A stretch of DNA of 64,000 nt from Bacteroidaceae bacterium (GTDB lineage Bacteria; Bacteroidota; Bacteroidia; Bacteroidales; Bacteroidaceae). Positions within the stretch are counted from its first letter, which is position 1. Each line of letters begins with the position of its first letter. Under the pieces are notes generated by a model. The model was not told the DNA's origin, searched no databases, and saw only the letters and a program-made list of their open reading frames with translations. The stretch spans positions 1 to 64,000 of the forward strand of contig JAKSIZ010000002.1 of assembly GCA_024398515.1 (NCBI GenBank), read 5' to 3'. Both the position numbers and the translations under genes were made by a program. Below, one piece after another: positions 25,601 to 34,015 of the stretch.

Positions 25601-28600
25601 CATACGGGCAATGGCTATCAGTTGGGCAACATTGCCTTTGACAATAACGACAAGGCAATGGTCAATTGGACTGGTGCCGTATCGGATGCCGACATGGCGA
25701 AGACTGTTGGTAATCCGGCTGAGAGCGACACTCTCTATTTCGGCTGCAAAGGGAGCTCATTCAGCGGATACGTCGATGAGATTCGTCTCTGGAAGGGAGA
25801 ACTTAGCGACAAGTCTATATGCGACACATATAACCGCTATCTGAGTGGCAACGAAAAGTCGTTGATGGCATACTATACCTTCGACAGCGGAGTGGGCGAA
25901 TATGCCTTCGACAGCAGTCACCCATCAGGCAATTGGAATAACAGGCATTCCGTGCTTCCGGTATCGGAAAAAGAATGCCCAATCGTCACTGCTGACTTCG
26001 TGCCTGAAGCTGACGTGCTGACTTACAGAGGCACTACCGATAAGAATGGTGAATACACCATCAGCGGCATTCCATTTGAGGGAGAGGGTACAAACTGGCA
26101 GATTGTACCGTCTTTCGGTTCACATGACTTCAGCCCTACAAGTTCGCGTCGCCTCATCAGCGCCACCACATTGGTACATAGCGGAATCGACTTCACCGAC
26201 ATCAGCAGTTTCAAGGTGCAGGGAAGAGTTTATTACGAGAACACCAACATTCCTGTGCAGGGATGCAACATCATGATTGACGGTACTATGGTTCAGGAAG
26301 GCACAACAATGGCTGAGACCGATGCCGATGGTGCGTTCAGCGTGGATGTGCCGATAGGTACACACACATTGGCAATGAGTATGAACGGACACACGTTTAC
26401 CGATAGTCTCACCATGTATTTCAACAAGGCAGTCAAGGACCTCTGGTTCTTTGACAATACAACTGCAGTAGTGGCAGGAAGGATTTGTGGCGGCGAACTC
26501 CAATACGCTCAGCCTATCGGACTTGCGGCATCGAAGAACAACATCGGAACAGCCTACATCACCCTGAAGCCAAGCAATGACAACTACTACTTTACGGCTA
26601 AGACCGATAAGGCAAATATCTATATAGTACCTTCCGACGAGCAGATTACCTACGCCAATCCTCTCAAATACACCAACGACTCATGGGCACATACAGGAAA
26701 GGCTGTAAGCGACACGGATATGGGTGATGCCAACCGCATATACATCAAGACCGATTCGCTGACAGGAGAGTTCGCAGCAAGCCTGCCGCCTATGCGCTAC
26801 GAGGTTATCGACATCACGATTCCTTCAGCCGATGAGGATATAAATACGAAACTGAAGCAGAAACTCAGTTTCCTTGACGCACGCAATACGACTCAGGAAC
26901 AGGTTGACTCAGTATGGAACGGACAAACAACTTCTGACGGAGTGCAGGTCTTCGATAAATTCACATATAACACCTTATATAAAGAAATGATAACCACTCC
27001 TGCCACATTGGAAGTATGGCAGGTAGAGGAAGACAAGACCTTCTTTGGTGAAGACTCGCTGACCTACATTAACAGCGATGGCAAGGAAATAGCAATTGCC
27101 GCATATCAGGACGGCAAATATACTATCAGTGCTGAAGGTGCCGAGACAAGACCTGTGTTCAAGCAATTTGAGAACTATGTGTTCTATCTCAGGGCAAGCC
27201 AAAAATACCTGAATAAAGATGACAGTAAGGACATTGTGGAAGATGTGATGCCAATGGCATACAAACCTGTGACCATCAACAATGGCATGGCATACGAAAA
27301 CTACTGGTATGTGGATGAAAACGGAACAACCAGTTTCGAGGAAATGGAAGGCATAGAATTCACACTTGACTCTTTGGGATGCGGAGTATATAAATTCAAG
27401 ACAGGCACCCCTAATACAGCAGCACCGTTCGAAGAGACTATCTCGATGGATCTTGACTATGGGCTTGACCAGTTCAACCTCACGGGAGTAATGCTGGGAA
27501 CCGTAAGCTATGGCAACTCCTTCGTCACAAGAGGTCCGAGCATTGTGTCTATGGTCCTTCGCGACCCACCTGGTTCTAAGTCTTACGCAACCTGGACAAA
27601 GGGCTCTACCGTGACTACGGGATATGAAAAGACTACATTTGATGAGACTCAGCATGGAGAAAACTCAGAAGTCTTAGTCGGTTATGCACCCGAGTTTGAA
27701 GGTTTAGAAGGAAAACCGATGTCAAGGGGTAAATATGGGGCACATGCTATAGAAGTACAAGACCACATGAATATAAATGGTGACAATACGGTAAGTGGAT
27801 TCTCTACTTCTATCACGACGACCCAGGATATCAGCACAAGCAGCAATCCGGAATTTGACGGACCTGATGCCGACCTCTTCATAGGGTCTTCCGTTAACAC
27901 TGTGTCTGGTAATGGCAAGCAGGTGGCGCTCGTTCCCCTGCCTGATGGCAAGGCTGGTGTGAAGATTGACCTCAAAGACGTTAAAACTTCAGCATTTACC
28001 TTCAATACATCATTTGTCTATTCACAGTACCAGATAAAGAAGACCGTGATGCCGAATCTCCTTGCAGAGCGTAGAAAACTGATAGAAGATCCTGCCAGCC
28101 TGCCGGCTGACAGCTCTCTTCACTATGTGCTGAAAGACCTGCAATATGCCGACTGGCTGAAAATGACTGACGAGGAGAAGGACAGGCAGTTGGACAAGGG
28201 ATTAGGTGTAGGATATGACATCAAGAGTGCCATTGAGCAATATGCTACCGACTCAATAGAATTGTACCGTCTGTGGGTGGAGGACTGGAAGAACGTGCTC
28301 CGCAACAATGAGAAGGCAAAGGTGGATGCCTACGCAGGCAACTATCTCAAGGGCAACTATACTTTTGATGCTGCCAGTTCCCAGACATTCACTACATCAA
28401 GCAATGAAATGAAGATTATCAAAGATCAGACAGACTTGGATGGACATATTGAAGATGCTCATGTCGGATTGAAAGGTTATTATGGTCCTGTAGGGGAAGG
28501 CACAATGCAATATCATCAATACAAATTATATCGCACGGAGACTCGTAATTACGAGAATGAGGAAAAGCAGGAGGTCATGTCCTTCACCCTTGCTGAAGAC

Positions 28601-31600
28601 GGACCTAATGACATTCTTACCGTTGACCACATGATTGCTCCTGACGGATTTGGCGACATCTTCCGCACTCGTGGCGGACAGACAAGTGCATTCTGGGCAC
28701 CACAGTACGTGACTGAATACTACCAGCCAGGAACGGAAATCATGGCTCCGACTCTGATGGTGAACAAGCCACGTCTGGAACTCGTGGATCCGACTCAGCA
28801 GATTGTAAGCAACGTACGTCGTGGTACGTCGGCAGCCATTCAGTTCAGGATTATCAACGACTCGGAAACAAAGACGAGTGGGTACTATCGCATGTGTCTT
28901 GAAGCTGAGAGCAACAGGAATGGTGCTGTATGTACGTTCAACGGTAATCCTCTTAATAACGATGGTGTAGGTGTATGGTTAGAATATGGCAAGCCGCAGA
29001 TTATTACAGTCAACGTGGCAGAACCTCAGAGCCCAGTAGATGATTCCTACAATCTGAACTTCTTCCTTATAGACGACAAGCAGACTTTGCCTACCGGTCC
29101 GATGGGCATCTATCCTTCTACGGTGACTGTGCAGGTGAATTTCGTGAAGTCGTCGAGCGAAATCAATCTGGCTACCGATGAGTTGGTGATAAATGCAGAA
29201 AGCATTAAGAAGGGTGACGGCAAGGTTCACTTCACGTTGAAAGACTATGACGTAAAGATGGACAACCTGCTCTACATCGACTTGCAACAATGGGACGGAA
29301 CAAGGTTTATGTCGTTGGGCGAATCTGCAAGGTGGCAGAAGAAGGACGGACTGCCGGAGAGTGTAAACTATATTCTCGACATGAGTGATCCAAACAACTT
29401 CCCTGACGGTGAATATAAGTTCCGTGCACGCACAGTGAGTAATTATGGCGAAGGCGAGATAGAAGCGTACAGCGATGAGACAGTAATCCTGAAGGACGTC
29501 TCTGCTCCACAGCCTATCAGCAACCTCATGCCGGTGCGTGGTGTGCTGGGTAATGACAATGAGATATCAGTGGAATTCAACGAGGATATTGTGGGCGACA
29601 TCAGGAAGAATACGAATGTGGAACTTTATGGTGAAATGACGAATAATTCTTCGGCAAGGGAGACATCGGTCTATTTCAACGGAGGAACAGATGCGTCAAC
29701 AGATGTTCCGATGCAGGTGTTGCAAAACGGAACGGCACGCAGTTTCAATCTTTGGCTCAAATGGACTGGAAACGCTGGAACATTGTTTGCTATTGGAGGC
29801 AATTCAGATAAGACCCGTTTCGGAATAGACGGAAATGGTCACTTTACCCTCATCGCGAGGACTGAGAGCTATAGGAGCAAGGCAGCATTTGAAAGGGACA
29901 AATGGACTTTCCTTTCTATTATCGTAGATGATACGAACGGGAAGGACGACTCTATGTTGGTGACTGCAAGTTATATTCCCGAAGATGGCAAGGACGTGGT
30001 ATGGCTGATGGGCGACAAGGACGGCGGAATGAATACCCCTCGGTTGGCTACAACAGCGGCACCATTGTTCCTTGGTGCCGGGTTCCATGGCAAGATACAG
30101 GATTTCAGCGTATGGAATGGTGTGAGGGATATGGAAACATCAAACAACGAGAAATCGCTCACTAAGACTCGTTATACTCCGAACCTTTTGGCATACTGGC
30201 CTCTGAATGAAGGCTACGGCAAGGTGGCGCAGGAGGTGGTTGCGGAACAGAATATGTATCTGATGTCGGAAAGTATGTGGAGCTTCGAGAACAGCAACTA
30301 TGCAATGCGTCTCGGTAAGGGACAGAAGGCACAGATAGTATTCTCGAACGTAAACACAAACTATGATGAGGATTATCTGCTTCAACTCTGGTTTAACGTG
30401 GATGCCGATAGCGAAACGGCTACGCTTCTGAGTTATCCTAATGGCAACACACGGTTTGAGGTTGCAGGAGGGACAGGAAACCTTGTGTTGAGATGCCGGC
30501 AGGACTCCATCGTTGTAGGCAGCAAAGACATTGCCGATGGTTGTTGGCACCAACTTTCGTTTATGGTGAAGAAAAGTGAGAATGGCAATGCCACGCTCTA
30601 TCTTGATGGTGAGAACGTAGGGCAGCTTCCAGCAAGGAAGGTTGATACAATGCAGGGAGTTCTCATACTTGGCGACTCGGCAAACTTCAGCGGCTGTTTC
30701 GATGAAATCCGCATCTGGAACGGACTTCAGAACTCTGAGTCGATAAATGAGAACCGGAACAAGCGTTACAGCACTATTGACTGCCCTATTGCCGCGTACT
30801 TCCCGTTTGAGGTAAGCGGAATGAATCAGACTGTTGACTTCTCTTTATGCAATTATGGAAACATGAAGGCGGAGGGAGATACCGTACGAATGGTAGTGAC
30901 CGACCCGAACGTGCCTCTCAGCCAATTGGCAATTACCGAGGAGACGGAGAATGTTGCTCCGCTCAAGAGTGTTCCTACGCTTGTTACCCGTGACTTCAGG
31001 GTAGCAAGTTCGGAAAGGAAAATAAGGCTCAATATCGACGAGAAGGAAATCAGGGACGTTCAGGGTACAATGCTGACGGCTCTTGTACGTGGACTTCACG
31101 ACAAGGCTGGCAATACGATTCAGGACATCAGATGGTCGTTCCTCGTAGATATGAACGATATCGACTGGGGCGAAATTCTGATGGTTGACTACGACAAGGA
31201 TCTCAACGGAGATTATATCGGTACGGCTAAGATTGTAAACAATACTGGCGTGGAGCAGAGTTGGCGCATAGAGAATGTGCCTTCATGGATGGTACTGAGT
31301 TGCTATGGTGGAGTGTTGAGTCCTGGCGAGACGATGTCGCTCACCGTATGTGCAAAGGAAAGTATCCCTATAGGTACGAACTCTGGGGTGCTTTCATTGG
31401 TTGACGGCAAGGGTATGCATCATAAGCGGTCATATACGATAAATCATATACCGAACAGTCCGGACTGGAAGGTTGACTCGCTCTATTCTCAAGTGATGAC
31501 TGCGACAGGACAGGTGCGCATCAACAGGATCATTCAGGAAAACAGCCTTAGCAAACTGGCTGCATTCAATAGTCTGGGTAATTGCGTAGGTGTGGCGAGT

Positions 31601-32902
31601 CCTCAGTATGTAAAGGAGAAGAATTCATACTATTACACAATGATGATTCATGGCAATGACTGGTATGTAGGAAAGGAACTTACATTTAAGTTCTATGATG
31701 CCACGAATGGAGTGTTCTATGCTTGCGTAGAGCCAAACATACCTATCGTATTTGGAGGAGACTATGCTAATGCCGGTAGCATTGAGGCCCCGATATACTG
31801 GGATACTACAGGTAAGATAGAGCAGATAATAAACATCAGCGAGGGCTGGAACTGGATATCGTTCAATACTCAGGAAGATGGCGTGATAGACGAGGTCTTC
31901 AGCAACCCTCAACCTTCAACCCTCAACCCTCAACCTTCATCCATCTACGTTGAGGTGAAGGACAAGAACAACTTTGCCCGCTACTACAACGGCAAGTGGG
32001 AATATGACGAAGACTTCAAGTGGGTCACTTCCGGATGTATGTATAAGGTGAAGGCCAATGGGGCTGCAAAGATATCACGCATTGGAAATCCAGTAAATAA
32101 TTCTGGTACGCACATTGCTATTGCCCCAATGACCGACGGAAAGCCTGGCTGGTCGTGGATAGGTGCAAATATCAACACGAATATGGCGCTTACCACGGCT
32201 ATGGGTGGACTGACGGTTGCACCAGCGATAGGTGACCTGATCAAGAATCATAACCAATACGCTGAATATACGACAAGTGGTTGGATAGGTAATCTCAATA
32301 CGATTATCCCTGGCAAGGGATATATGTATATGTCGAATGATGAAGCAAAGAAAGAACTTGTCTATCCTCGTTCGGTCGTTGGCAATTCTAAGTCTCAGAA
32401 AACCCTATTCGAAACTGGTCAGGATGATGATCTATATGCGGAATTTGCTGGATCGGCAACCGTGATAGCAGCAGTAGAATGTGACGGCATCAGACTGGAA
32501 GGTTGCAGGATTTATGCAATCGATGATGAAAGTAACGTCCACGGATGCAAAGTGGTATCATGTAATGATGACCGTCACCTTGCATACCTCGTCGTTCACG
32601 GCAATGAGCCAAAGACGATAATGTTCAGGGTTGAGTGTTCAGACTTCCCTGACAAGGTTTTTGAATCATCCACAATACTCGATTACTATGATGGTCTTTC
32701 TGTAGGCACGAGCGATGAGCCGCTCATCATTCAGATAGAGGGAGCATCAGCGATCAACGATATCAATGCCGATGCAGATGAAGGTACCATCTATGACCTC
32801 TCAGGACGAAAAGTCTCATCAAACTCAAATCTCAGACGAGGCATCTATATCAAGTCTTATGATGGACACAAGAACCGCAACAGAAAACAGTTTGTAAGGT
32901 AA
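22655..32902 (+). CDS. Giant multidomain secreted surface protein (LamG-like, beta-helix, C-terminal sorting-like tail)
   Basis: About 3415 residues. The ATG at 22655 is preferred over 22592 because it directly precedes a long signal peptide with an extended basic N-region (MKKTNSNRLTYWLTRSMRY, then a hydrophobic core to AWCD). Approximate domains: 50-330 GLUG/beta-helix-like (GTFDGQGHTISKL); 500-900 fibronectin-like strands; 915-1065 concanavalin/LamG-like (SGYVDEIRLWKGEL, LMAYYTFDSG); 1115-1270 carboxypeptidase-regulatory-like; 2340-2500 and 2550-2710 two more LamG-like domains (GKIQDFSVWNGV, GCFDEIRIWNG); about 3060 a GWNWISFNTQ domain. The end (IYDLSGRKV, RGIYIKSYDG) resembles Bacteroidota type IX-style sorting tails. 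An adhesive or glycan-binding role at the surface is inferred. It has its own promoter and a strong terminator at 32957-32997. Confidence 0.88.
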   Translation: MKKTNSNRLTYWLTRSMRYSLLALLVMLCQSAWCDVYSGQAWDEVVDDNNRPQGITTNQQGNYVITLTEPKHLAWYAWKLRTEENNSELKKYSYADVTLGADIDMSGYSWRAIGEVGDGNHDFHGTFDGQGHTISKLVCERYNGDTMAGLFDELNSSTEVRNIRFYNCQSYCRYAAGILAGHISNTSDVKFTNLIFDMCYVSVVKQSAGFVIGAIVNSQNVVFDNITVKKNCLFDKNADNRFGGIAGSLGWGDCSVTVKNSFIALQAKEANTYLGYGGITAYMDHSCNLDVDNCVIDISGMFFTGNNDQAAIVGRWDDSSKPIVRRTLVVGDHSSNKDLPSDHNSALFGGCTASWSQMELYDCFIDHNHSPEPRDYQIVSKQIADANRIYAYNIQNINRTEATAKEALAVATMNEYGTSFGINPAYTSENYAVSDFVLPLGNDDGRLLKFSGGKLIAKAYGGVPEAFTKPSDDIVIMAQGKEMKYEANPRTDEWITADKSTNLSDMKRTGKWEFSGIPTAKGNFDFTFSKRPVAKWISGYPAYNQTTQRVVLKWNVTSNGYRDNWQLFGKWVIYKNSAKVAELPGDAMEWTDLTPGSGKITYEVFFVSDDFKYTKDDNPEHPTHTFDVAYSVNMEGVTPFIKNDKVVNTVNVPNAQSLNGSRLRLLRWDTKVAEETGNNPAEILKRASELTVYTTEFMSNPQKEDEKLAVTYEDNAPQATSCTMYHYMWVMDNIKDGNFKTGASFMTEVLSLPTESGIKFKEFTATKGKSTSKVSLKWSVENDDNISMKYVIYRNIYDKNDNSTPDAWTQIYETNSGLASGSFDDETLPGYVYKYCIRAYPFCEGTSSKMNIASEMYDIGFAASRGTIQGRVTFNSGKVNVEGVDVRLQAEDDELATSMLSYAAQFTETSQYMPLAEGLNKEFWDGNWTLQFLLRPDKDGVVANLPGRMQLTLKDNKLCLKDNDISIKVNAMTFEGNYVMLKHTGNGYQLGNIAFDNNDKAMVNWTGAVSDADMAKTVGNPAESDTLYFGCKGSSFSGYVDEIRLWKGELSDKSICDTYNRYLSGNEKSLMAYYTFDSGVGEYAFDSSHPSGNWNNRHSVLPVSEKECPIVTADFVPEADVLTYRGTTDKNGEYTISGIPFEGEGTNWQIVPSFGSHDFSPTSSRRLISATTLVHSGIDFTDISSFKVQGRVYYENTNIPVQGCNIMIDGTMVQEGTTMAETDADGAFSVDVPIGTHTLAMSMNGHTFTDSLTMYFNKAVKDLWFFDNTTAVVAGRICGGELQYAQPIGLAASKNNIGTAYITLKPSNDNYYFTAKTDKANIYIVPSDEQITYANPLKYTNDSWAHTGKAVSDTDMGDANRIYIKTDSLTGEFAASLPPMRYEVIDITIPSADEDINTKLKQKLSFLDARNTTQEQVDSVWNGQTTSDGVQVFDKFTYNTLYKEMITTPATLEVWQVEEDKTFFGEDSLTYINSDGKEIAIAAYQDGKYTISAEGAETRPVFKQFENYVFYLRASQKYLNKDDSKDIVEDVMPMAYKPVTINNGMAYENYWYVDENGTTSFEEMEGIEFTLDSLGCGVYKFKTGTPNTAAPFEETISMDLDYGLDQFNLTGVMLGTVSYGNSFVTRGPSIVSMVLRDPPGSKSYATWTKGSTVTTGYEKTTFDETQHGENSEVLVGYAPEFEGLEGKPMSRGKYGAHAIEVQDHMNINGDNTVSGFSTSITTTQDISTSSNPEFDGPDADLFIGSSVNTVSGNGKQVALVPLPDGKAGVKIDLKDVKTSAFTFNTSFVYSQYQIKKTVMPNLLAERRKLIEDPASLPADSSLHYVLKDLQYADWLKMTDEEKDRQLDKGLGVGYDIKSAIEQYATDSIELYRLWVEDWKNVLRNNEKAKVDAYAGNYLKGNYTFDAASSQTFTTSSNEMKIIKDQTDLDGHIEDAHVGLKGYYGPVGEGTMQYHQYKLYRTETRNYENEEKQEVMSFTLAEDGPNDILTVDHMIAPDGFGDIFRTRGGQTSAFWAPQYVTEYYQPGTEIMAPTLMVNKPRLELVDPTQQIVSNVRRGTSAAIQFRIINDSETKTSGYYRMCLEAESNRNGAVCTFNGNPLNNDGVGVWLEYGKPQIITVNVAEPQSPVDDSYNLNFFLIDDKQTLPTGPMGIYPSTVTVQVNFVKSSSEINLATDELVINAESIKKGDGKVHFTLKDYDVKMDNLLYIDLQQWDGTRFMSLGESARWQKKDGLPESVNYILDMSDPNNFPDGEYKFRARTVSNYGEGEIEAYSDETVILKDVSAPQPISNLMPVRGVLGNDNEISVEFNEDIVGDIRKNTNVELYGEMTNNSSARETSVYFNGGTDASTDVPMQVLQNGTARSFNLWLKWTGNAGTLFAIGGNSDKTRFGIDGNGHFTLIARTESYRSKAAFERDKWTFLSIIVDDTNGKDDSMLVTASYIPEDGKDVVWLMGDKDGGMNTPRLATTAAPLFLGAGFHGKIQDFSVWNGVRDMETSNNEKSLTKTRYTPNLLAYWPLNEGYGKVAQEVVAEQNMYLMSESMWSFENSNYAMRLGKGQKAQIVFSNVNTNYDEDYLLQLWFNVDADSETATLLSYPNGNTRFEVAGGTGNLVLRCRQDSIVVGSKDIADGCWHQLSFMVKKSENGNATLYLDGENVGQLPARKVDTMQGVLILGDSANFSGCFDEIRIWNGLQNSESINENRNKRYSTIDCPIAAYFPFEVSGMNQTVDFSLCNYGNMKAEGDTVRMVVTDPNVPLSQLAITEETENVAPLKSVPTLVTRDFRVASSERKIRLNIDEKEIRDVQGTMLTALVRGLHDKAGNTIQDIRWSFLVDMNDIDWGEILMVDYDKDLNGDYIGTAKIVNNTGVEQSWRIENVPSWMVLSCYGGVLSPGETMSLTVCAKESIPIGTNSGVLSLVDGKGMHHKRSYTINHIPNSPDWKVDSLYSQVMTATGQVRINRIIQENSLSKLAAFNSLGNCVGVASPQYVKEKNSYYYTMMIHGNDWYVGKELTFKFYDATNGVFYACVEPNIPIVFGGDYANAGSIEAPIYWDTTGKIEQIINISEGWNWISFNTQEDGVIDEVFSNPQPSTLNPQPSSIYVEVKDKNNFARYYNGKWEYDEDFKWVTSGCMYKVKANGAAKISRIGNPVNNSGTHIAIAPMTDGKPGWSWIGANINTNMALTTAMGGLTVAPAIGDLIKNHNQYAEYTTSGWIGNLNTIIPGKGYMYMSNDEAKKELVYPRSVVGNSKSQKTLFETGQDDDLYAEFAGSATVIAAVECDGIRLEGCRIYAIDDESNVHGCKVVSCNDDRHLAYLVVHGNEPKTIMFRVECSDFPDKVFESSTILDYYDGLSVGTSDEPLIIQIEGASAINDINADADEGTIYDLSGRKVSSNSNLRRGIYIKSYDGHKNRNRKQFVR
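31904..31937 (+). repeat. In-frame short tandem repeat inside the giant surface protein
   Basis: Repeats of AACCCTCAACCTTC-type units encode an NPQPSTLNPQPS insertion between VFS and SIYVEVKDKNN. The run is compositionally unlike the surrounding gene. Confidence 0.7.
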
Positions 32903-32956
32903 AATATACGTAAGATGGTTTTGCCGTAGGCTGACTATCGTTTACCTCTCTTTCTA

Positions 32957-32997
32957 CTCGGCATCGTTAAAGAATGCTTCAACGATGCCGAGTTTTT
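32957..32997 (+). terminator. Rho-independent terminator after the giant surface protein
   Basis: CTCGGCATCGTT and AACGATGCCGAG form a perfect 12-bp stem with a 12-nt loop and are followed by TTTTT. It lies 54 bp after the stop codon, between convergent genes. Confidence 0.92.
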
Positions 32998-33052
32998 ATA
33001 TTGCTCCAAGAGGTCGGTGGGACTTAATTTGCCTACAAAACTTGAGAAAAAT

Positions 33053-34006
33053 TTACTGCCACAACTTAGGCAGGGCGACGTAGAGATACTCGTTGATGTC
33101 GCCGTAGTAATGCTTTCCGCCTGTCTTCACACTAAACGTAAGGTTGCCGTTTTCACCGTAGTGGAACAATGGGGCATTGGCGCAAAGTGCCTGAATGAGC
33201 GAAGTCTCGGGCTGATATGCAATGTCGTCGGTGCCTGTGTAGGCATAGACCTTGAAACTGTTGGCGTAAGGCGTAGCGGCAAGTTGGTCGTTGAGGTATT
33301 TGGCGGCATACGTCATGTCCTTTTTCGTGCCGTCAGCATCGAACAGCCATAGGTCGCCACTCAGCGGAATAAAACGGCTTACGGCATTGACTCCATAAAG
33401 CAACTGGTACCATGTACACAGTGAACCCATTGAAAAACCGCCGAAGGCACGATGCTCGCGAGAGGCTGAAACGGCCTTGCTTCCCTTGCCCTTGAAGTAA
33501 GTGTTATATGCCTTTTCTACCGATGGAATCAGGTATTTTTCCAATTCCAAGTGGAAGTCGCGCGTCTGTCGGGTTGCATCTTCCATGCGGTTTGCGCCTA
33601 TGTTCTCGTCATCCACATAGAACGTAGGAGTGACCACGAGCACTGGTTTCATCTTGCCCGATGCGATAAGATGGTCGAGCACGTTGGTCAATGGCAGCGG
33701 ACTGCGTGGGTCTGCAAAGAACGAAGTGCTGTTGTCGCCACCGCCATGAATGAGGTAAACCACGTTGTAACGTGTCGATTTGTCGTTTTTGTCGTAACCA
33801 TACGGCACATAGACACGGGCATGCTTCGTGACTTTTTTGCCGTCAATCTTTACTGTGTAGAGGAAAGTCTCGACCTTTCCCTGCCTCTCTGCCGGTGTGC
33901 GAAGTTCTGCTGGCACAGGCTTAAACGTTTCAAACTGCTGGGCATAGCCCACGCCGGCACATACAAGTGCAATGATAATTGCCAAAAATCTGCGTTGTTT
34001 CATCAT
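33053..34006 (-). CDS. Secreted alpha/beta-hydrolase esterase (CE1/feruloyl-esterase-like)
   Basis: A 317-residue exported esterase. The signal peptide (MMKQRRFLAIIIALVCAGVG) ends near AQQ. The alpha/beta-hydrolase core has the oxyanion block YLIHGGGDN, the nucleophile elbow GGFSMGSL (Ser), an Asp candidate in YTGTDDIAYQPE and the catalytic His in TGGKHYYGDIN near the C-terminus. This layout is usual for feruloyl and acetyl-xylan esterases related to CE1. It begins 9 bp after the GH35 stop on the same strand, so it is probably co-transcribed with it. It would remove acyl groups from hemicellulose or pectin side chains; the exact acyl group is not known. Confidence 0.88.
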   Translation of the reverse strand: MMKQRRFLAIIIALVCAGVGYAQQFETFKPVPAELRTPAERQGKVETFLYTVKIDGKKVTKHARVYVPYGYDKNDKSTRYNVVYLIHGGGDNSTSFFADPRSPLPLTNVLDHLIASGKMKPVLVVTPTFYVDDENIGANRMEDATRQTRDFHLELEKYLIPSVEKAYNTYFKGKGSKAVSASREHRAFGGFSMGSLCTWYQLLYGVNAVSRFIPLSGDLWLFDADGTKKDMTYAAKYLNDQLAATPYANSFKVYAYTGTDDIAYQPETSLIQALCANAPLFHYGENGNLTFSVKTGGKHYYGDINEYLYVALPKLWQ

Positions 34007-34015
34007 TTTTTTATT

